A DNA stretch of 36,817 nt, taken from assembly GCF_022376445.1 (NCBI RefSeq), contig NW_025955347.1, forward strand, positions 1-36,817. The letters are read 5' to 3'. Shown piece after piece: positions 9,551-19,175 of the stretch. The notes under the pieces were generated by a model. The model did not search any database, was not told the origin of the DNA, and saw only the letters and a program-made list of their open reading frames with translations. Made by a program: the position numbers and the translations under genes. Each line of letters opens with the position of its first letter. Positions within the stretch are counted from its first letter, which is position 1. The DNA comes from Fomitopsis serialis. Its lineage: Eukaryota > Basidiomycota > Agaricomycetes > Polyporales > Fomitopsidaceae.

Positions 9551-11249
9551 CACGTAGTGCAGAGCACGGGTCGTGGGAACCCGCGCGGGTAGCGGGTACG
9601 GGTATGCCCGGGTACGGGTACGGGTCACGTTTTTGTGACCCGTGACCCGGACTGTACCCGCCACTTGCACAACCGCCGGGACGGGCTGCATTGGGACACT
9701 AAGTTCCCACCATGCTCGTGCCATCCCACCGCCCGAACGCAAGAAGCCCAAACGCGCGACTTTGCGGCCAACGAACGAACGGTGGGCATACAAGTGATGC
9801 GCGGGCAAGGTGAGTGAGTGCCGACACCGGCGGTCAGGTACGCTAATAGCAAGCACAGGGCGCAGCGACGTGCAGCACCAGTCTGCTGCACGACGCGTAT
9901 GACGACCGACCGATGGACGGGCGACGGGCGAGCGCGGGCGGACGAGCGGCTCGGAGTGAGCAGCCTACCGGGCAGGAAAGCGGGCTGGCGAGTGGGCATG
10001 CGCGCGGGCGGACGAGCGGTAAAGCGGGTACCGCGAGCAGACAAGCAGGTGAGCAGCAATGTCGGACGTGGGTCTCGGAGTGGGTGAGCAGGAGGGCAAG
10101 TGGGTGCGAGGGCAAGGAGGCATAGAGCGCAGACCAGCACCACATACACGCGGACCGCGAGCGCGCTGGGCGAATGCCCAGCACGCAGACACGGCCGACG
10201 AACGCGCAGGCAGGCAGGCGCAGGCGGGAGAGCAGGCGCACAAACGGGCGGGCGGAGAGCGGGTACCGGCAGGTGGGCGGGCGCATAAGCTGGCGACAAC
10301 GCGCACGGCGACTGCGAGCGTGCGGGGCGAATGCCGAACGGACCGCACGCCTGAGAACGCGACGCACACGACAACGGCGAGCACGCAGGGCGAATGCCCT
10401 GCGTGCAAACGCAGCCGACGGGTGCATGCCCTGCGGGCACACGCAGCGGGCGGGCGGACTGCGGGCATGGGCGCGAGGGCGGGCGAGTGAGTGGGCGGGA
10501 AGGCAGGCGGATGGGTGAGGAGATAGGCGGACAGGTGAGCGATCGGGTGGGCAAATGACCGAGTAGGAGAGAGCTGACGGGCAAGCGAGCAGGCGACAGC
10601 ACACGCCCACCGCGAGCGCGCTGGGCGAGTGCCCAGCACGCAAACACAGCCGACGGATGGGTGAGCAGGCGAGCGGATGGACAAGCGGGAGGGCAGGCGG
10701 ACGAGCGGGGGAGGGCAGGCGGACGAGCCGGTGAGCGGACGAGCAGGCGGGCGGTCCAGAACGGGCGGATAAGCAAGCGGACAGGCAGGCCAGGCGGCGA
10801 GCGAGCAAGGAGGTGAGCGGGTAGGTAAGCGGACCAGCAGGTGCGGGAGAAAGCTGGTGGATGGGCAAGGGAGAGGACAGGCGGGCGAGAGGGACAGCGA
10901 GTGAGAGGGAACGCGAGCGAGAGGGACAGCGGACGAGGTACAGCGGGTGAGAGAACACGAGCGAGAGGGAAGCGGGCGGGCGCAGTGTGGACCAGCACCA
11001 CATGCACGGTGACCGCGAGCACGCAGGGCGAATGCCCAGCGCGCAAGCACGGCCGGCGAACAGGAGGTGGGCGCGTGAGCAAACGCGGGTGACCGCGACG
11101 GTGGGCAGACCCGCCCACTTGCCCGTGGACCCGCAGACCCGCCTGCACCCGTGCAAAACCCGTACCCGCCGTCGCGGGTCTGTACCCGGGCGGGTACGGG
11201 TACGGGTACACCTCGGGACACCCGCGGGTGTACCCGTGCTCTGCACTAT
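9551..11249. mobile_element. hAT-like non-autonomous DNA transposon, about 1.7 kb
   Basis: Exact 17-bp terminal inverted repeats TAGTGCAGAGCACGGGT lie at 9555-9571 and, inverted, at 11232-11248. Both ends continue into CGGGTACGGGTA-type subterminal repeats. TAGTG termini and CGGGTA-rich subterminal arrays fit the hAT superfamily. A 7-bp duplicate CATCGGT flanks it (9544-9550 and 11250-11256), offset by 4 and 1 nt from the inverted repeats, so it is not a textbook 8-bp hAT duplication. A 9-bp stem (9620-9628/9635-9643) marks the left subterminal region. The interior holds GC-rich hairpin repeats and no transposase, so it would need a transposase supplied in trans. Confidence 0.6.
9650..11130. 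repeat. GC-rich complex repeat block 3 (hairpin family), inside the hAT-like element
   Basis: Hairpin units at 10161-10186, 10319-10336 (degraded right arm), 10381-10406 (perfect 11-bp stem, GAAT loop), 10616-10641 and 11019-11044. Intron-like cassette at 9814-9858. Long ORFs of over 500 codons on the minus strand here come only from lack of stops in GC-rich repeats. Confidence 0.8.
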
Positions 11250-11839
11250 CATCGGTGGGTACAAACGACGGCACGTAAGCGAGTGCAAACGGTGACATGT
11301 CGACCCCGCCGCCCGCGTCGACCAGCACAAACGGTACGTTAGTGGGGACAAATGGTGGCGAGCGGGGACAAATGACGGTGCGTCAACGAGTGTGAACCAG
11401 TTACCACACTGACTGAACGAGGCGTTGACTGGCCATCGACAGGGGTTGCCTCTAGCGCAGGAGTTTACAATCTATCGTCCGCAACTCCGGACACTGGATC
11501 AGGATCGAATGAAGGCCAGTACATTGGCGTTGCGTCGAGATTGAAACCCGGCGAGATCTCCACATTGGTGGAGGCAGGCCAGATCGAGGTGTACGTGCGT
11601 GCTTTGCCCATCATCCTGCAAAGTCAATGCCGCACCTATCATCTCCCCAGGCTTTTTTGCGATCCCCGTTCGCACGCGAAAGTCGCACAGAAGCTGCTGC
11701 GTGATCGGCCAGCTCGCTACATCCGTTAGCCGCGGGCTGATGAACACAGGTTGATCAGGGTGGGCGAAGGATGGGAGGCGGCGGGTGATAGGTGGGACGA
11801 TGACTCGGAGATACGGGAGGACGAATTGTAGGGACCTGT

Positions 11840-12480
11840 GGGTAACGAGTGGGAACGCGATGGTGGGTCGGTGACGAGCAGGCGGGCAACAGACGGGAGG
11901 ATGGCATAGTCGATGTTTACCGTAAGATAATCTTGCCCGCGCGTTTTAGAGCCAGTGTATTGTACATTGGCGACATCTTGCGTGAATACAGACTATCTAC
12001 GGCTACAGCAAATGTCCGAGTGTGACGTCAGGGCTTCAACTACATAGTGTAGTATGTTATGAGGCACGACATATGTCCAATGTTGTGGACCGCGACATAC
12101 AGGCTGTGCATTTTCGGACCTCGATACTTAAACCGTTCAGGTATAAACTGTCCAGGCAATATGCTACACGTGAAACGGATATATACGGCAATGTACCTAG
12201 CCCGAGAAGATATGTCATGCGGCCCGACATACGCATATCTGAATCTGTAGATCACATGAGATCTCGTTGATTACAAACCATGATCGCACTTGCCCGATGA
12301 GCCCCAAAGTGGAAGAGCGCGCGATGGGACCTATTATGGTAGTAGGGGCCGCCGCCGCAAGCTCACCTTGGCACCGGGTGACCTGGGCTATCCCTAAAGG
12401 GCAGCTGCCCAATCGGGTAGGGAGCGGGGCGTCCGCTGCAGTGATTACAGCGCCTTTATATATGAAGGCTTGCTGTAAGC
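11840..12480. other. Gene-free stretch
   Basis: No coding region or RNA gene recognised. 12015-12250 is AT-richer, with short imperfect inverted words around GCATATCT. Confidence 0.45.
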
Positions 12481-12482
12481 TC

Positions 12483-12905
12483 TGGAGTTTATGTATGATC
12501 CATTTGTGCTCAGCACAGGGATTCATACATGAGTCTGCCAGCATCTGGTGAATCCAGACGGTGGTCGGCTGCAAAAGCTTTGCAGCCGACGGTCGGATAG
12601 TGCATCGTCTTGGGCGAGACAAGAAGGTCGGCTGAATCAAGGCGGTGGTCGGCTACAGATTTTCTCCAGCCGAGAGTCGGATAGTGCATTGTCTTGGGCG
12701 AGACAGAATGGTCAGCTGGGTGAGAATGTCTGGGGCAGCCAATCGTCCCACGCACCGCCTTGCCCGCCTTGTGCCGCTTTGCCCGCCTTGCGCTCGGCCG
12801 ACTTGATCACCTTCCATGAGACAGTTGCGGTCGGCCGAGGTCGGCCCATCCCATCCCATTCCATGAGACTGCGCGTCGGCTGTACCATAACCTTCCATGA
12901 GACAG
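12483..12905. repeat. Complex copy of the GTCGGCTG repeat family with an 84-bp tandem duplication
   Basis: Two 84-nt units start at 12561 and 12645 (GTGGTCGGCT...GTCTTGGGCGAGAC). The first holds a near-perfect palindrome, GTCGGCTGCAAA-AGC-TTTGCAGCCGAC (12564-12590). The second is a degraded version. Farther right, CCTTCCATGAGACAG occurs at about 12810 and 12890 with a CATTCCATGAGACT variant between. Words at 12483-12501 and 12865-12883 recur inverted at 7463-7481 and 3135-3153. Confidence 0.75.
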
Positions 12906-12915
12906 CTGAATGGGC

Positions 12916-13185
12916 TCAATGAATCTGGGAGTGCCGCGTCTTCCTCGACACATTGTTAAGACCCTTTGCTGCGCTTTCCTTTGACCATTCGCCGAACAGC
13001 TGGCGGCGCTGCCCTTCGTTGGCCTCTAGAAAGTCGAGGAGTCGGTCGGTCCGGTACCAATATTTCGAGTGAGCCCAATGGATAGTCAGAGTGTCATCGC
13101 CGGGGCTGGCCTCGTCGACGTCAAGCTCCTCGTCGACGTCAAGCTCCCCGTCGGAGCCGACACCAGCAGGATTCAGAGAGGACAT
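12916..13185 (-). CDS. Small acidic hypothetical protein, possibly a truncated transposon-associated family member
   Basis: An 89-residue frame starts at ATG 13185 (MSSLNPAG). A duplicated 18-nt unit encodes ELDVDE twice, followed by ASPGDD. The C-terminal half (HWAHSKYWYRTDRLLDFLEA, then LFGEWSKESAAKGLN) looks like a globular N-terminal module that I associate, by recollection only, with agaricomycete multicopy proteins in which a TD-LLD-LE-stretch precedes a helical domain. It ends soon after at a TGA, so it may be a 5' remnant of a longer gene. The same frame is open upstream to 13422, but that extension is Ser/Leu/Pro-rich and unlike protein. It lies next to the GTCGGCTG repeats. Confidence 0.45.
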   Translation of the reverse strand: MSSLNPAGVGSDGELDVDEELDVDEASPGDDTLTIHWAHSKYWYRTDRLLDFLEANEGQRRQLFGEWSKESAAKGLNNVSRKTRHSQIH

Positions 13186-13189
13186 GTTA

Positions 13190-14190
13190 AAAAAGCAGAG
13201 GAAAGGCGAAAGTGACGAGTGTAGCCTCCTCGCAAGGCGCGGGAGGCAAAAGAGAGAGACGGGGACCATCGAGGGAGGGGAAGGGGAAGCCAGGTACACG
13301 ACCTCCCCGTGCGGAGGCCTTGCGGCGGGTAAGAAGCGTGACAGAAGCGTAACGCGCGACGGAGTTTGAACAGAAAAAGAAATCATCACGATGTTTTTTC
13401 CCCACGCTACACACGCCACCAATCCTCCGTAGTACGATCGGACGATCGGACGTGCCCGATGCGCTGTAGCGCCGTTTGCACGGACAACTTTGAGGGACGC
13501 TAACGTGAGTGCCCTAGCGATCTGGGAATCTGCAGACTGACCCAGTGAAACGCATGTCTACTTCAGTTACAGCTGCGATCACGGAGAGAAACAGCCAGTG
13601 TCGGGCTCGCTTGATGCACCAGCTGTGGCCCCTCCGAGCTTCATGGCTACAGAAGATAGACTGCGCGCGTTGCCGTTGTCGAACGAATGACAAGTCCCTC
13701 AGCGTGTTGTCGCCTTGATGATGTCAACGAGCCTGTGCTGCGGTCTGCCATAGCATGCACTTCAACAGAATCCACACCTGCTGATCGTGACGGGGGCCGG
13801 TCATCGTGAGTATGCAATTTCCGCAAAGGATTGACGAAAATGTGAAACCACGGCGATCGCATGTAGATTCAGGTATGTAAGAGTCGATTGCGACTTGATT
13901 GCAATTGCCCTTGATTGGGGATAACAAACACGCTCCGAGTCTTCCAGGCGGTTAGCATTGCCCGCGACGAAAACATTGATTTGATTCACACTAGGATTTC
14001 TCCTCCCGGCGCTCATCGAGATTGAAGGCCTCACGCACTGTAAGTCTTGCAGACTAAGTAGCTTCTCGGACGACAGCTGTCATGCGATGCGATATACTGA
14101 TTATTGCCGTCACAAGGACTCGTGCACATGCACGATCTCGGGATGGTCAACAAGCCCGTACCCGAAGACTGCGCACAAGCCACTCGGAAT
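13190..14190. other. Intergenic, no gene recognised
   Basis: Only short frames with no protein character. The right end is the probable upstream region of the membrane-protein pseudogene. Confidence 0.5.
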
Positions 14191-14197
14191 CCTGGTT

Positions 14198-14204
14198 TAT
14201 AAAG
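14198..14204 (+). promoter_or_regulatory. TATA box of the membrane-protein pseudogene
   Basis: TATAAAG lies 40-50 nt before the region homologous to the intact paralogue's start codon. The intact copy has the same TATAAAG word 66 nt before its ATG. Confidence 0.45.
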
Positions 14205-14226
14205 CGCACAGGACCAACTTGAAAGT

Positions 14227-15640
14227 TGCGCTATCTCGACCCACAGTGCGCTCATCGAGGTCGTCATCTCTTCTGTCGTACCCAGCGCGAGCGCAATCAC
14301 TTCCTATGTTTCACATGCCGTATCAGCGGTCACTGTCACCACAGCCGTTCCGTTGCGCCAAGTGCGGCGGTTGTGTCTTCCGTGCCAAGCTGGGAACCTT
14401 TCATCGCGGGGAACGTATCTCAGGAGCAGATACGAAGCTTTCTGCAGTCGGTCAACTCTGGCGTATACATCGGCGCCATCTTCCTCGGTTCGTCTATCAC
14501 ACTGTTACAACGACGCTCGAAACTGATGATCCTTGCTTCTTGCAGGTCTACACACATACACATTCGCCCATGCCCTGTGGTACATATGGAAGGACAAGAG
14601 AACGAGCAGACGTGCTACGCTGCTTCCCCTGATTAGCGTGCTCTGGGTGATGCGGCGCTCATGAACGAGGCATGTAACATCGGCTTCAACGCGAATGCGT
14701 GGCTTCAATACGACGGGACGAACGAGTCGGCCTTCCATTACTTCGCTAGAAACCAGACTTCCTCGTTGAATGGCGCCGCGCTGGTCGGTGCTTTCATCAA
14801 CGTCGTCCTGGTCGATGGGTCATTGGTACGTGCATGCCTACTGGATAGTATATGACGACACTCACCTCCAACCCTGTCTCTCGCATCAGCTCGTGCGATG
14901 CTACCGTTGGTGGAAGAACCTATGGGTGATCATACCGTTGGCGTCGCTCGTGCTCGTGTCCTACGGTAAGCGCCCTCTCAAACTGTTTCACAACTGCTCA
15001 TAGGGTATCTCGTCAGTCTGGTACCTGCTCGAGGTTGTGTACACCGCCGGACACGTAGAGGATGCTAATAGCGGCTGGATCATACCCTTCCTCAACAGCT
15101 GGCCCGTCACTATCGGCCTCGCAGGGGCCCTGCATGCCATCTACACTGCCTTGTTGGCTTCCCGCGTCATTAAGCTCTCCCGCCAGGCAGGGGAACACGC
15201 CGGCATTTGGGCGATCAGCGTGGAGTCCGCCCTGCCATACGGTATCATCTCGTGTTCATGATCATTTACTGCGCAAACGTCATGGCCGCCAACGCCTTCA
15301 TACCACTTTTGGTGCGGCTGCAGGTGCGCATATACTGGATGCGAAGGATCTATGATGTTATACGTGCTCTGACTGCCGTGCGCATCCGTAGGGCATCACC
15401 GTTGACCTCATCATCATGCGTACATTGAAGGCCGCCTTCGCGTCGCTGCCTGCACCCGTCGTGACGCCACAGGCGACGGTCGCTACGCCTACCCCGGTGA
15501 CCCCGATTTCGACCACGGATTCTGCCAGCATCACGGATGAGAAGACCACGCTCGTGCGGATGGCGAGCATGTGGGAGGCATCGCTTGACAAGAAGGAGCC
15601 GGCACCTCCTGAATATACAAGCCGGTTGGGCGAGATGTAG
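14227..15640 (+). pseudogene. Degenerate tandem paralogue of the adjacent 7-TM membrane protein
   Basis: Every segment of the intact gene at 17853 has a counterpart in order: Ser/Val-rich N-terminus, SVNSGVYIGAIFLG, a 58-nt intron (14488-14545), LHTYTFAHALWYIW, NEACNIGFNANAW, DGSL before an intron, VWYLLEVVYTAGH, VESALPYG, MAANAFIPLLVRLQ, an intron, then a C-terminal tail ending MASMWEASLDKKEPAPPEYT. Lesions relative to the paralogue: no ATG at the homologous start; the N-terminal part (frame of 14227) and the part from about 14340 are in different frames; two extra bases near 14653-14657 after LISVLWVM; four bases missing near 15249-15252 after VESALPYG, giving an immediate stop. The intron signals still look intact, so decay is probably recent. 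Assembly error is possible, but several independent lesions argue against it. Confidence 0.75.
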
Positions 15641-16114
15641 GCACCTCACTTGGGCTGTGCACTTTGACGAACAGGCTGAATCAGGCTATGTTACGTACAA
15701 ATGTGGATGTATCATGGCGTGTCGGACGTGACGAATGGCTTCGGAGCAGTGTGTTTTATACAAACAGATGGGGATGTACCTATGCTTTGACTTACGTCTC
15801 GGACTACTAATTTTCAAATCTGAAGCTAGGTTAGCTCTGGTGTGTCTTGATGTACAGATGCCCGAGATAGTGGGTCCGAGACGTTCAAACTCACATACAT
15901 ATTTTCCGGAGCAGCCTCCGAGTCTTATTCGCACCAGATCAAAACGCCACTGGAAATAGTGAATCATTGAGTGCTATCTCCCCCGCCTCGAACTTTGACC
16001 TGATTTCCAATGACAAGAAAGAAAACATGTTTCGGAGCTCACACAAGGAGAGTGCTTTCCTTTGAACCTCGCAGAGCTGCATATGTGGGCTGGCGGTTAA
16101 CGTATGTGGGCTGT

Positions 16115-16144
16115 ATGCCAACGTTCACCGGTTAACGTTGGCAT
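16115..16144. repeat. Perfect 11-bp-stem inverted repeat
   Basis: ATGCCAACGTT (16115-16125), 8-nt loop CACCGGTT, AACGTTGGCAT (16134-16144). A related GGTTAACGTATGTGGGCT word lies just upstream. Confidence 0.8.
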
Positions 16145-16624
16145 GCACGTGGCCGATCGGTGGCTAATATGCTTCCGAATCCAAATCGGGAGTACTACGC
16201 TCGCTTCGATGGCGCTGAGGGAGAAATTCATGCATGCCAGCTATGTCAGACTCACGGACAATGTCAACAATGACTGGACACAGCATTCCGTAGGTCGTGA
16301 TTTATGATCACTGCGACCGACGACCCCAGTGGCAGGCACTGAATACGGGAAGTTAATTCGATTTTATCGCTCCTCATTGAAGATAAGTACGTGTCCGAGC
16401 CAACTGCCCTCTCGGATGTCCAAGCCCGTCAAGCACTTTCTGTGATTGTCGCATTGAAGGTGAGCGAACCTATGCCTGATATACTTAAGTCTTTCGTTAC
16501 TGTTTATCTGATCCTCGCGGATAAGGTGGAGGCTGCATCGTCTCGGCCTCATTATGATCATTGGACGGATCCTTTGCGGGATCCAAGGGGCACGCTGACG
16601 CGTAGCGCACGCCAAGCGCACGCG

Positions 16625-17168
16625 TGCCAGGTGGTACGCACCCCTCGTGGGCATACCGCCTCGGGGACAAACCGGCGAGCCATAACAGGAGACCGAGGAT
16701 GGACGTGGATAGTGCTGGATAGTGTCCCCGGCACCATGTTGTAGTCGGTCGTGCACTGTCGCGCGTGGTGGGTCGTGTCGTAAATGATCGCAGTCGTATC
16801 AAAGAGGTCTCAGCGTGGTACATGCAGCAGAGTACTTAATTGTATCTAAGCTTGACTGTCTCCGAATCTGTATGTTCCAAGACTCAATATTTGAACATAC
16901 TGAAATATTGCGGTGATCACTGTTAGTAACCTTTGACTTTCAGTGCTAGATTGATCTACACATCTTAAACACATTTTAGGAGCTAATACAGGGCGCATAG
17001 TCACTCGTTCTTTGGCAAAAACAAATACATAGTTTCCGTCTGGCGTGCACTGTGCGATGTCCATCAGCGTGATATTTGACTGTTTGCAGCGCAGCGTCTA
17101 ATCCCCAGTCGCCCGGTTCGTCCCCGAGGCGGTATTCGCACGAGGGGGTGCGTAAGTACCACCTTGGC
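16625..17168. mobile_element. Possible MITE bounded by about 55-bp imperfect inverted repeats
   Basis: Left arm 16625-16680 and right arm 17109-17168 read inward with the same words: GCCA-GGTGGTAC, ACGCACCCC(C)TCGTG, then ATACCGCCTCGGGGAC and AACCGG-CGA. The core CCGCCTCGGGGAC is identical. The interior (about 430 bp) has no coding signal. No target duplication was recognised, so a simple inverted duplication is also possible. Confidence 0.45.
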
Positions 17169-17780
17169 GGGATCTACTCTATACATTCGCACAGCCTTTC
17201 GCACAGCCTTTGCCGCACATACCACAGGCGGGTAATGTAACCCGCAGAACAAGTAACCAGTGACCGCCTTCTCTCACCTTCCTTTCTCGTGGATCACACT
17301 TGCTATCAGGTCGGTCTTCACTTCCGTTATACCGCAGTTTCATGTTGCCTGGGTGCTGAAAGATACTTCAGTCCCGTAGTCTACCCTCCCTCCACACGGC
17401 GACACGTGAAGCGTTGTGTCGACCTTATGCCGTCGCGGTGGCATTGCTGAAGATGGCGCAGTCGCGATACTCGTCGGCTCTTATGGTCTGCAACGGAGAC
17501 TTCAGTCGTGATGTTGGGATATCCAGAATATCACATGAAAAAAGTAGCAGGTGCTGCTGCGACTCACAGTAGACTGAGTAGTATGCGATGTGCTGCGCAC
17601 CATCGATGCCATTGATCGAGGCACAACTCCGCTTTATCTGAACTTCTCCGGCGGAGCGAATGCGGATAACGGTGCGTGTTTCCCTCATTAAGTACCTGCG
17701 TTTAAGTTAGTACTCACGACGGCGACTTACCCCATTAGTGACCAGTCAGACTCCCTGGGCGCCGTCGATGCCCATCCTAC

Positions 17781-17787
17781 TATAAAG
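17781..17787 (+). promoter_or_regulatory. TATA box upstream of the 7-TM gene
   Basis: TATAAAG lies 66 nt before the ATG at 17853, a plausible place for a fungal core promoter, and is conserved in the neighbouring pseudogene. Confidence 0.5.
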
Positions 17788-17852
17788 TGTTCGGAAAAGG
17801 TTGTGTGCTGTCCCGACCGCCGTGCTTGGTCTCCGTGTGTACGACCGTAACA

Positions 17853-19175
17853 ATGACGGACGCTGTGATCTCGATCGTGTACAGTTCAATTCCACGAGTT
17901 TCGTCGGCCTATGCCACTGGCACTGCGTCTGCTGCAGTAGCGAGCAGCTCTAGCGTCGCAAGCACCTACCAGCCGTTCTACGGCCAGGTCGACTCTACTT
18001 CGCAGCCCTCTTTCTTGCGCTCGGTTAATGCAGGCGTGTACATCGGCGCCGTCCTGCTCGGTGTGTCAGGTTTCTGCATGGTCTACAGCACTCTCACTGA
18101 CGTCTGCCGCAGGTGTGCACACTATCACCTTAGGCCGTGCTCTTGTTGCCGCGTCGCGCGAGAAGCGGTTGAGCCACCGTGCGCTGTTTCTGGTCGTCGC
18201 CAGCGCGCTGTGGGCAATGGCACTAGTCTACGAGATCTGCAACATCGTTTTCACTGTGGACGCTTGGATCATCGGCGAAGGGAGCTCGGGCACGTCGTAC
18301 ACCTACTTCGTCGACAACCAGAACTCGGGGTTGGAGATTGCGGCCACTGTCGCTGCCTTGATCAGCACCTTGCTGACGGATGGGTTCTTGGTAGGCGATT
18401 CTTCTTTCACTCGTGTAAGGTCGGTTGTCCTGAGTCTGGTTCTGCTCTAGTTTGTACGGTGTTCCGCTCTATGGTGGAGTCCCTTGGTCACTGTTCTGCT
18501 TGGGTTGCTCACCTTGGCCACGTACGGTACGCACTGGCGCTTCCATACTTTCGGCGTAGATCATTGAACACGACCCGACGCTTCTGCTAGCCTTCGATAT
18601 CTTGGAGGTGTACTGGGTCGCGACATCGGGCAACACCCTCTGGCAGACTCCGCTGTTCGGACAGCTCAGCGTCTCTGTTGCGCTCGCGCAATCGCTGCAT
18701 GTCATCTTCACGATCCTCTTGACCTATCGCCTCGCCGCCAAGCATAGCAAACTCGTCGGTGTCACGGGGATGGCGATCGAGTCCGCGCTGCTGTACAGCA
18801 TCGTGTCAATTGTCTTCATGGCGACGTACTGTGCTCCGAGCATGGCGGCCAACGCGTTCCTCCCGATGTTGGTACAGATCCAGGTGAGGCTACGTCGATG
18901 ACTTGCAATCTACGAACACGATCTGATCCACGTATTGGCTCTCACCTCAGGGAATTGCCATCGACCTGATCATTGCGCGCTGGTACAGGCGAGAGCGTAC
19001 CCAAGCCGCCGAGCCCGCTGTCCCCGCCACCATCGTGCAACTTCCCGCGCCGGTGCAGGCACCTTCGGATACGAGCAGCATCATTGACAACGAGAAACTC
19101 ATGTTCACACTGATGGCCAGTAAGTGGGACCAAGAGCTCGACAAGGAGCCCGTCCCTCCGGAATGTACTGCCTGA
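17853..19175 (+). CDS. Seven-transmembrane integral membrane protein, 359 aa, 5 exons
   Basis: Exons 17853-18060, 18113-18390, 18451-18526, 18591-18883 and 18951-19175; introns 52-67 nt with GT/AG ends and continuous phase. After a Ser/Ala-rich N-terminus (about 55 residues), seven hydrophobic segments follow: GVYIGAVLLGVHTITLG, LFLVVASALWAMALVYEI, LEIAATVAALISTLLTD, LVTVLLGLLTLATYAFDIL, LSVSVALAQSLHVIFTILL, ALLYSIVSIVFMATY and MAANAFLPMLVQIQGIAID. The charged cytoplasmic-type tail ends KWDQELDKEPVPPECTA. The layout matches the large agaricomycete families of 7-TM proteins related in shape to fungal GPCRs and DUF6533/DUF6534 proteins, but I cannot assign it to one. Likely a plasma-membrane sensor or transporter; function unknown. 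A broken tandem copy lies 2.2 kb upstream. Its 3' end converges on the kinase gene. Confidence 0.85.

Larger units (their letters stand above)
9159..11835 (-). pseudogene. Decayed unknown reading frame split by a transposon insertion
   Basis: Minus-strand segments that read like protein: 11835-11500 (FISPRLTDVASW, later ALTLQDDGQSTHVHLDLACL), 11345-11250 (FVLVDAGGGVDMSPFALAYV) and, beyond the inserted element, 9550-9472 (LFILGDVPFDTVIEFN). The last can splice through a GTGAGG donor at 9471 and an AG at 9335 to 9334-9159, ending in a TAG. Removing the element between the two ACCGATG copies joins FVPTD to VLFILGD in frame. Stops and frame changes at about 11495 and 11390 show decay, so a working protein is unlikely. 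I do not recognise the family; a retroelement gag/protease origin is possible but not shown. Confidence 0.35.
15641..17780. other. Intergenic region with an inverted-repeat pair; no gene recognised
   Basis: About 2.1 kb with no convincing exon on either strand. It contains a hairpin (16115-16144) and a pair of about 55-bp imperfect inverted repeats (16625-16680 and 17109-17168), annotated separately. The last 70 nt are the upstream region of the 7-TM gene. Confidence 0.5.

Noticed and set aside
9625..11351. Minus-strand ORFs of 567, 502 and 418 codons
   Set aside because: They overlap in all three frames within GC-rich repeats that lack stop codons, and their composition is Arg/Pro/Ala/Cys repeats following the DNA unit. 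Not genes.
11500..11747. Retropepsin domain (FISPRL, ALTLQDDG, GDLAGF)
   Set aside because: The D-S/T-G active-site triad is not visible upstream, so it is kept only as an unassigned decayed frame.
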